A stretch of 64,000 bases of DNA, from positions 24,642,501 through 24,706,500 of the forward strand of contig NC_091256.1 of the NCBI RefSeq assembly GCF_042477335.2. Reading direction: 5' to 3'. This document shows positions 57,542 to 64,000 of this stretch, piece by piece. Positions within the stretch are counted from its first letter, which is position 1; every line of letters begins with the position of its first letter. The translations under genes and the position numbers were made by a program. Source of the stretch: Ovis canadensis (lineage: Eukaryota; Chordata; Mammalia; Artiodactyla; Bovidae). The notes under the pieces were generated by a model. It was not told the DNA's origin and made no database searches. It worked only from the letters and a program-made list of their open reading frames with translations.

Positions 57542-57804
57542 CAGAGAAGGCAATGGGAACCCACTCCAGTCCTCTTGCCTGGAAAATCCCATGAACGGAG
57601 GAGCCTGGTTGGCTGCAGTCCATGGGGTCGCTAAGAGTCAGACACGACTGAGCAACTTCACTTTCACTTTTCACTTTTATGCATTGGAGAAGAACACTCC
57701 AGTGTTCTTGTCTGGAAAATCCTATGAATGGAGGAGCCTGATGGGCTGCCATCTATGGGGTCGCACAGAGTCCGACACGACTGAAGTGACTTAGCAGCAG
57801 CAGC
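57542..57804 (+). mobile_element. SINE BovA2 with 16 bp TSD
   Basis: Two monomers are joined by 'cttcactttcacttttcac' and end in an AGC tail. Flanks are agtgacacggaaatca (57526-57541) and agtgacacagaaatca (57805-57820), differing at one base. It is a young, clean insertion. Confidence 0.95.
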
Positions 57805-57820
57805 AGTGACACAGAAATCA

Positions 57821-58463
57821 ACAATATAAATAGATAGTAGAGATTGTGTGCGGGTAGATTGAAAAGAGGGAAGATGGTGTGAAAATATCATTTAGGATGA
57901 TAGAAGATGTAGATAACAGAATGATGAAATGAACATAGTGTCAAACCATAATATAACATTTTGAAGTACTATTTCAATCTAACTAGTAACATTTTATCAG
58001 GTATTAATTCTTCATTTGATTCAGTCTCTTTAATGGAGTCCATATTTCTGAAATATGTGATGATTTTTTGATTAGGCACTCAATTATGCATCTGAAATTA
58101 CTAATAGATTGCCTGATTTTTATGGCAAATGTTTTTTATATGCCATGATAGTATTGGACAGATATACTCTGGAAACATTTTGGATTTTTCTAAAGTACTA
58201 AAAATACATTTTAAGTCTTGCTTAGGGCCAAACTATCTTTGAAATATATTCCACATTATTACAATTGTTGAAATGGCACATGCTTAGACGGATGAAGAGA
58301 CATTTTTTGTTATTAGAACTTTTTGTAATACATATTCTTCTAATGTCATCACAGTAAATGCAATAAATATCATTTAAATGTTTCAGGTAAAGCATTACCT
58401 CCAAGACTACAGGAGTTCTACCAGCCAAAATTTGAAGTCTTAGCCTTAGTTTTACTTGCAAGT
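57821..58463. other. Unassigned AT-rich DNA
   Basis: Nothing is recognised. Confidence 0.4.
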
Positions 58464-58475
58464 ACCATACAGCTG

Positions 58476-58666
58476 GGCTACTCAGGTGTTGCTAGTGGTA
58501 AGGAGCCCACCTAACAATGAAAGAGATCTAAGAGACAGAGGTTGCAGTTTTGATCCCTGGGTCAGGAAGGTACCCTGGAGGAGGGCATGGCAACCAGTAT
58601 TCTTTCCTGGGAAATACCATGAACAGAGGAGCCTGGGGGTTACAGGAATATAGCAGGCATGTATGC
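58476..58666 (+). mobile_element. SINE Bov-tA (first of a pair)
   Basis: 'ggctactcaggtgttgctag', 'ttttgatccctgggtcagga' and 'ggaggagggcatggcaacca', ending 'agcaggcatgtatgc'. The body lost its 'gtccatggggtcgcaaagag' part. The target copy accatacagctg (58464-58475) precedes it. Confidence 0.9.
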
Positions 58667-58678
58667 ACCATATAGGTG

Positions 58679-58868
58679 GGGTTTTTCTGGTGTCTCAGTG
58701 GTAAAGAATCCACCTGCCAATGCAGGCGAGTTTGATCCCTGGCCTGGGAAGACACCCACCCTCCCCACCGCCACTCCGCTGGAGAAGGAAATGACAACCC
58801 ACTCCAAGAGGAGCCTGCTGGGCTACAGTCCATGGAGTCGGAAATGACTTAACGACTAAACAACAACA
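58679..58868 (+). mobile_element. SINE Bov-tA (second of a pair)
   Basis: 'tttttctggtgtctcagtgg', 'cgagtttgatccctggcctg' and 'ggctacagtccatggagtcg', with an (AAC)n tail. Target copies are accatataggtg (58667-58678) and accatataagtg (58869-58880). Confidence 0.92.
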
Positions 58869-58880
58869 ACCATATAAGTG

Positions 58881-59469
58881 AGCACTCCAAAATGAAAGAC
58901 ATTCTGAAGTCATATAGTCATACACTTTTTTAACTCATAGATGTTATTCTCAAAATTATGTCACTGTGGCACACGGGAAATGCATAGTTTTCTGCAGATT
59001 TCTCTCCCCAAACATTGAGAAATATTAAATTTACACTGTAGCAACCATTGAAAGGTAATTTTTATCATAATCATAAATGATAGAGAAATAGGTTGAAATA
59101 CTGGTTGATGATGATAGAATTCTAACACATATCTGGAAGAGTTTTAGAGGTGCTTTGATTCAATCTCATGAATTTAAAAAGAAAAGAAGATAGCTGAGGT
59201 TTTTATAGTCCTTTGACCAGTTAACAATAGGGAAAAGGAGGAGGCCGCAAGGAATTCCAAATATTTTGTCTCTTCATTAACTCTGTTTGTTTCAACTCTT
59301 GTGGTGGAATGTCTTTTTGTTAATCTTCACACCGATCTCAAGATATCTTAGAAACTTTTCCTTGTACTGCTTTCAGAAAGCTGCTACCATATAAACAAGA
59401 TTGGACTTATGTGCAGGTGGATAAGAATTCTTGTGGAAAACTGGGATTCCTCAGCAGATGGATAGCCAA
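58881..59469. other. Unassigned DNA
   Basis: The right part may belong to the MLT1-like LTR that follows. Confidence 0.35.
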
Positions 59470-59690
59470 CTTCTATGATATGTAACTGAAGTAAATTGGA
59501 GCTAGAAAATCTGCAGTTAATGTAAATAGCCATAGAGATATGAGCAAGGTTTCTGAAAACAGATGAGGCCTGTTTAGATAAAAACTACTCAAAATTATGA
59601 CTTAAATAAATGGTTGTTATTTTAAGAGGCTAAGTTTTGTAAGGGTTATTTTAAAGCAACAGAAGCAATAAAATCAATATCTTACTTATG
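59470..59690 (+). mobile_element. MaLR-type LTR 3' part (possible)
   Basis: 'taaataaatggttgttattt' and 'taagaggctaagttttgta' resemble the conserved MLT1 LTR end (aataaatggttgttgtttta, gccactaagtttt), with 'aaagcaacagaagcaataa' after it. The 5' part is not recognisable. Confidence 0.5.
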
Positions 59691-60289
59691 AATAACAATA
59701 CTATTGATATTTGTTGGGAACAGCTAGCCTAAAACATAGTGGATTTGATGAGGACAAAAATGAAAACCTTTTCACTCACTTTGATAGTTATAGAAATTTG
59801 ATATGAATTGTCTGCCTGAGATAGTATGAAATAATAAAATACTTCACTCTAACATGGTACAATCATAAAAAAATATAGATCTAGCTTTAAAATTTCAGAA
59901 AAATAACATTACTGTCAGATAAAGTAAAATTTAGGTAATTTATTGCCAGAAAAAATTACCGTATGAGGTATGTTAAAAAGTACTCCAGCAAGGAACAAAA
60001 AAAAAGGTATCAAAGAGCATTTTATTTTACACACAAAAAGAAATCTAAATTCTGGAAACTGAATCTTTCCTTGTTTAATGGCTCGAAAATGTAACTAAGG
60101 CAAAATTGTAGCAATGTATTATTGTTTAAAAATATGGAAAACTAGAGTGTATAGCAACAATAGAAAAAGGGATAGAAGAGAGGAATTGGAAATATTGTGC
60201 TATAAGATCTTTACACTACTGGTTAAGTCGTAAAATATTATTTGATGAGACTCCAATTAAGTTGTTGTAATACATTTTAAATCCTTTAA
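59691..60289. other. Unassigned AT-rich DNA
   Basis: Nothing is recognised. Confidence 0.4.
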
Positions 60290-60540
60290 CAACTACTAAA
60301 AGCATTTTCAGAGCACAAAGTTTTAGTCAACAGGGTCAATCGAGAGACAAAATAGAATGTCAAAAAAAGTTTTAGTTACAAAAAGGAAGACAGAAAATAA
60401 GGAAAGTCAGATGAAACAAAAAGAAAATAGTGAGATGATGTATTTTAATTCAATCACATAAAAATAACATTTAATTTAAATGATTTAAAAGATATAGATT
60501 ATATGGTAGAATGAAGAAAAAACATCTCTCTACTGGAAAC
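60290..60540 (+). mobile_element. Old L1, sense, part 1 (ORF2 start region)
   Basis: 'caaaaaggaagacagaaaat', 'aacatttaatttaaatgatt' and 'atctctctactggaaac' loosely follow the L1 ORF2 start in sense. It appears to be interrupted by an antisense L1. Confidence 0.45.
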
Positions 60541-61335
60541 ATATTTTTACTTGTATTGAAATACACATAGCACAAAATTTACTCTTTTAATTATTTATAA
60601 CTGTGCAATTCAGTGACATTATATACATTCACATTTTGTAAATTCATTGCCATCGTCATTTCCAGAACATTTTTTTTGTCTACCCCAAAATAAATTCCAT
60701 ATTCATTAAATATTGACTCCGTATTTCCTCTCCCCTCACCCCTAGCAACCACAGTTCTACTTTCTGTCCCATGAATTTGACTAGTCTAAGCATGACAAAT
60801 TAGTGAAATCACATAGAATTTGTTTTCTGTGAAAGGCTTATTTCACTTATATCATAGTATCCTTGAAGTTTACCCATATGATTTTACGTGCCAGAATCTC
60901 CTACCTTTTTTAAGATTTAATAATATTATAACATTCTATCTGTATATACTACATTTTGTTTATCCATTAATCTGTTAATGGGCAACTGCATTTCCTCTTC
61001 ATTTGGGCTATAGAGAATAGTGCTGGTATGAACATAACTGTACAAATTTTTGTTTGAATTTCTGTTTTCAATTATTTTGAGTATCTACACCCATAGTGAA
61101 ATTGTTGAATCAAATAGTAATAGTAATTCTATGCTTATTTTCCACAATGAAAGGTCTTGGCACCTTTGTCCAAATTCTTTGACTGTATATGTGAGGGTTT
61201 ATTTCCAAAGTATTTTATTTTGTTGTATATATTTCTGTCTTTATGCCAGTGCCACATTCTTTTGATTACTGTAGATTTGTAATAAGCTTTAAAATCATAA
61301 AATGTGAGAACTCAAAGTTTATTCTTCTTTTAAAA
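60541..61335 (-). mobile_element. Old L1 3' end, antisense
   Basis: 'tttataactgtgcaattcag', 'ccctagcaaccacagttcta', 'gggctatagagaatagtgct' and 'ttatgccagtgccacattct' give a clear antisense L1 3'UTR and ORF2-end order. Confidence 0.8.
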
Positions 61336-61339
61336 AATT

Positions 61340-61608
61340 AGACTAATCAATTTTTGGTATACAGAATATAATTTAAGAGAGAAGAAATGGACAAATGGGA
61401 AAAAAAAGATAAAGAATATTCTAACTCATATATGAGGTTAACATTGCTCTGATATCAAAGGTAGAAAAAGAATTTTAAGGAAAATAAACACAGAGCAATA
61501 GTCCTTCTGGAAGGATTATTTTTTTCATTTACTAATATATTAGAAAAGCAAAGCTGACAATAAAATAATATACCATGATCAAGTAAGATTTATACTGAGA
61601 ATGCAAAG
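61340..61608 (+). mobile_element. Old L1, sense, part 2 (RT region)
   Basis: 'aactcatatatgaggttaac', 'taaacacagagcaatagtcc', 'ataataccatgatcaagtaa'-like text and 'gatttatactgagaatgcaa' follow the L1 reverse-transcriptase region in sense. It is cut by a BovB at 61609. Confidence 0.65.
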
Positions 61609-62506
61609 TTCTCAGTTCAGTCCAGTTCCATCTCTCAGATATGTCTGACTCTTTGTGACTCCATGGACTACAGTACGCCAGGCTTCGCTCTCCATCACCA
61701 ACTCCCGAAGATTGCTCAAACTCATATCCATCAAGTTGGTGATGCCATCCAACCATCTTATCCTGTCTTCCCCTTCTCCTCCTTCCTTCAATCTTTCCTA
61801 GCATCAGGGTCCTTTCCAGTGAGTCAGCTCTTCCCATCAGGTGGCCAAAATATTGGTGCTTTAGCTTCAGCATCAGTTCTTCCAATGAATATTCAGGACT
61901 GATTACCTTTAGGACTGACTGGTTTGATTTCCTTGTGGTTCAAGGTATTCTCAAGAGTCTTCTCCAACACCACAGTTCAAAAGCATCAATTCTTCAGTGC
62001 TCAGCTTTCTTTATGCTTCAACTCTCACATCCATATGTGACTACTGAAAAAGACCATAGTTTTGACTAGATGGACCTTTGTCAGAAAAGAAATATCTGCT
62101 TTTTGATATACTGTCTATGTTGGTCATAGCTTTTCTTCCAAGGAGCAAGTGTCTTTTAACACTGTGGCTCCAGTCACCATCTGCAGTGATCTTGGTGTCC
62201 AACAAAAGTAAGTCTGTCACTGTTTCCATTTTTTCCCCATCTATTTGCCATGAACTGATGGCACTGGATACCATAATCTTTGTTTTTTGAATGTTGAGGT
62301 TTAAACCAGATTTTTCATTCTCCTCATTCACTTTCATCAAGAAGCTCTTTAATTTCTCCTTACTTTCTGCCATAAGAGTGGTGTCATCTGCATATCTAAG
62401 GTTATTGATATTTCTCCTGGCAATTTTGATTCCAGTTTGTGATTCATCTAGCCCAGCATTTTGCATGATGTACTTTGCATATAAGTTAAATAATCAGGGT
62501 GACAAT
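61609..62506 (-). mobile_element. BovB 3' 0.9 kb with 8 bp TSD
   Basis: Runs from 'cagttcagtccagttccatc' up to 'taagttaaataatcagggtg'. The minus-strand frame at 62041-62466 is one of the better RT remnants, reading 'RNINNLRYADDTTLMAESKE' and 'LNLNIQKTKIMV'. Flanks are atgcaaag at 61601-61608 and 62507-62514. It is 5'-truncated inside the RT. Confidence 0.93.
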
Positions 62507-62514
62507 ATGCAAAG

Positions 62515-62720
62515 GATATGTGAGGGTTATATGTAAAGCTATATTTACATTCAAATGCCAATCAATGTAATTCACATATTAAAAAAGCAAAGAAGGAAAA
62601 CCTTATGACCCCCTTTTATAGAGGTAAAAATGGCATGATAAAATGCAAATTTTACACAATTCAAAAAAAATCATGATTTTAAAAAACTCATAAAGCTAGA
62701 ATTGAAAGAAATATTCATCT
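62515..62720 (+). mobile_element. Old L1, sense, part 3 (RT region)
   Basis: This continues part 2 after the BovB: 'caatcaatgtaattcacata', 'aaggaaaaccttatgacccc', 'caatt'-rich text and 'aaaactcataaagctagaat'. These correspond to the L1 RT segment that directly follows the one at 61590. Confidence 0.65.
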
Positions 62721-63465
62721 TACTAAGAAGACATATTAGCCTAAAAAGTGGACACATATTGTGTTTTGGAAAACATGTGAAAATTATTTCTGCAATAATA
62801 AAAGCACTTCAAACACAGACAAAGTCCACAATGTATAGAGGAGTTGGTTTCAAAAGAGCCGAAACAGTGTCTGTTGATTTTATGTGTTGTTTTTAGAAAG
62901 ATTATGGGGGAAAGAGAAAACTCCATGCATTCATTTGTTAGATGCATGAAAGAGAGTGATAGTCTCAAAAGGTTGGAGAAGGTAACTGCGTCTAGATTTC
63001 AAACAGTAGGAGATAGATAGATAAGCTGGAATAGATATTAAGGGGATGCATTTCTTTTTTCATTTTTTTTTCTAAGTCACAGGAACACCGTCTTGCCACA
63101 AGGACAAAATTAAAGATATATTCTCAATAAGTCCTTGGTTTCAGATGTCTTAGCAAAAGTTTACATTCATTTTATGGAGGAAGATATATAAGCTAAAAGG
63201 AAAAGAAACAAAGTGTATATGAAAATTTTGGATTCCAAAGACCATTTGGTGTTATTAAAATATTGGACTAATTGGAAGCAAATATCTAATATTTTACAGA
63301 AAAATATATTAATGAAGTAATAATAAGTAAGCCTTGGAAAGATTGGTTTTTTAAAAATTATTAATTTAAAATATCAATAATGAAATAACATCAAAATAAA
63401 TATTATATCTAAAGTTCTGAGACAGAAAAGTTAAAAGATGAAAGTCACTTTTTGCAATTTTACAT
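62721..63465. other. Unassigned AT-rich DNA
   Basis: Nothing is recognised. Short frames at 62702-62968 have no known domain. Confidence 0.4.
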
Positions 63466-64000
63466 TTAAAGGCCTAGATCTAATAGATAGAGTGCCTGAT
63501 GAACTAGGGAATGAGGTTTGTGACATTGTACAGGAAACAGGGATCAAGACCATCCCCATGGAAAAGAAATGCAAAAAAGCAAAATGGCTGTCTGGGGAGG
63601 CCTTATAAATAGCTGTGAAAAGAAGAGAGGCGAAAAGCAAAGGAGAAAAGGAAAGATATAAGCATCTGAATGCAGAGTTCCAAAGAATATCAAGAAGAGA
63701 TAAGAAAGCCTTCTTCAGCGATTGGTGCAAAGAAATAGAGGAAAAGAACAGAATGGGAAAGACTAGAGATCTCTTCAAGAAAATTAGAGATACCACGGTA
63801 ACATTTCATGCAAAGATGGGCTAAATAAAGGACAGAAACTGTATGGACCTAACAGAAGCAGAAGATATTAAGAAGAGGTGGCAAGAATAAACAGAAGAAC
63901 TGTACAAAAAAGATCTTCACGACCCAGATAATCACGATGGTGTGATCACTCATCTAGAGCCAGACATCTTGGAATGTGAAGTCAAGTGAGCCTTAGAAAG
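63466..64000 (+). mobile_element. BovB (+), cut by the right window edge
   Basis: Starts at 'cctagatctaatagatagag' (endonuclease-RT linker) and runs through 'gacattgtacaggaaacagg', 'gatctcttcaagaaaattag' and 'cacgatggtgtgatcactca' to the end of the window. The linker frame at 63615-63824 ends at a TAA in 'gatgggctaaataaagg' where other copies read gggcacaat. The remainder lies outside. Confidence 0.93.

Noticed and set aside
57542..57804. Regularly spaced repeated boxes as a CRISPR-like array
   Set aside because: The repetition is the two-monomer structure of BovA2, with no short direct repeats or unique spacers.

Overview
The window is a ruminant (bovid-type) nuclear DNA segment, and it looks like a gene desert. 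The diagnosis rests on its repeats: many copies of the RTE retrotransposon BovB, the BovB/tRNA-derived SINEs Bov-tA and BovA2, tRNA-derived CHR-like SINEs, a young bovine-type L1, and a betaretrovirus-type solo LTR. Cow, sheep, goat or a close relative would all fit. I see no host protein-coding exon, RNA gene, CpG island or CRISPR array that I can defend. Every long open frame is either a decayed piece of a retrotransposon protein or an antisense shadow of one. Family names come from memory of consensus sequences, because no database search was possible.

Layout. 1-13.3 kb: SINEs, an L2 tail, a MIR, three BovB 3' pieces, an old L1, and an L1 with an inverted 5' segment that is split by a 1.3 kb solo LTR (8.1-10.9 kb). 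13.3-24 kb: the main structure, a five-deep nest of elements. An old L1 contains a plus-strand BovB, which contains a minus-strand BovB, which contains a 5'-complete 7.7 kb L1, which contains a short L1 3' end. Target-site duplications (TSDs) mark the three inner steps. 24-26 kb: a 2 kb BovB with a broken reverse transcriptase. 26-31 kb: an ancient L1/HAL1 5' half, two MaLR (MLT1-type) LTRs, SINEs and old L1 pieces. 31-42 kb: BovB copies in both orientations, an unidentified sequence present as two diverged copies, a (TA)n tract, a mariner end and old L1s. 42-50.5 kb: mostly unassigned AT-rich DNA with SINEs, MIRs, an L2 and a probable hAT remnant. 50.5-64 kb: another heavily rearranged BovB, more BovB 3' ends, two SINEs that landed in succession on the same target site, old L1s, and a BovB that runs off the right edge.

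There is no operon or pathway here. The non-autonomous SINEs share their 3' tail with BovB and are generally thought to be mobilised by its reverse transcriptase. The L1 and BovB coding regions in this window all carry stops, frameshifts or deletions, so nothing here looks able to move on its own. I found no new protein-based system. The items most worth a second look are the dated insertion nest, the triplicated SINE target site, the unidentified repeat pair, and a few aberrant BovB/L1 joins.
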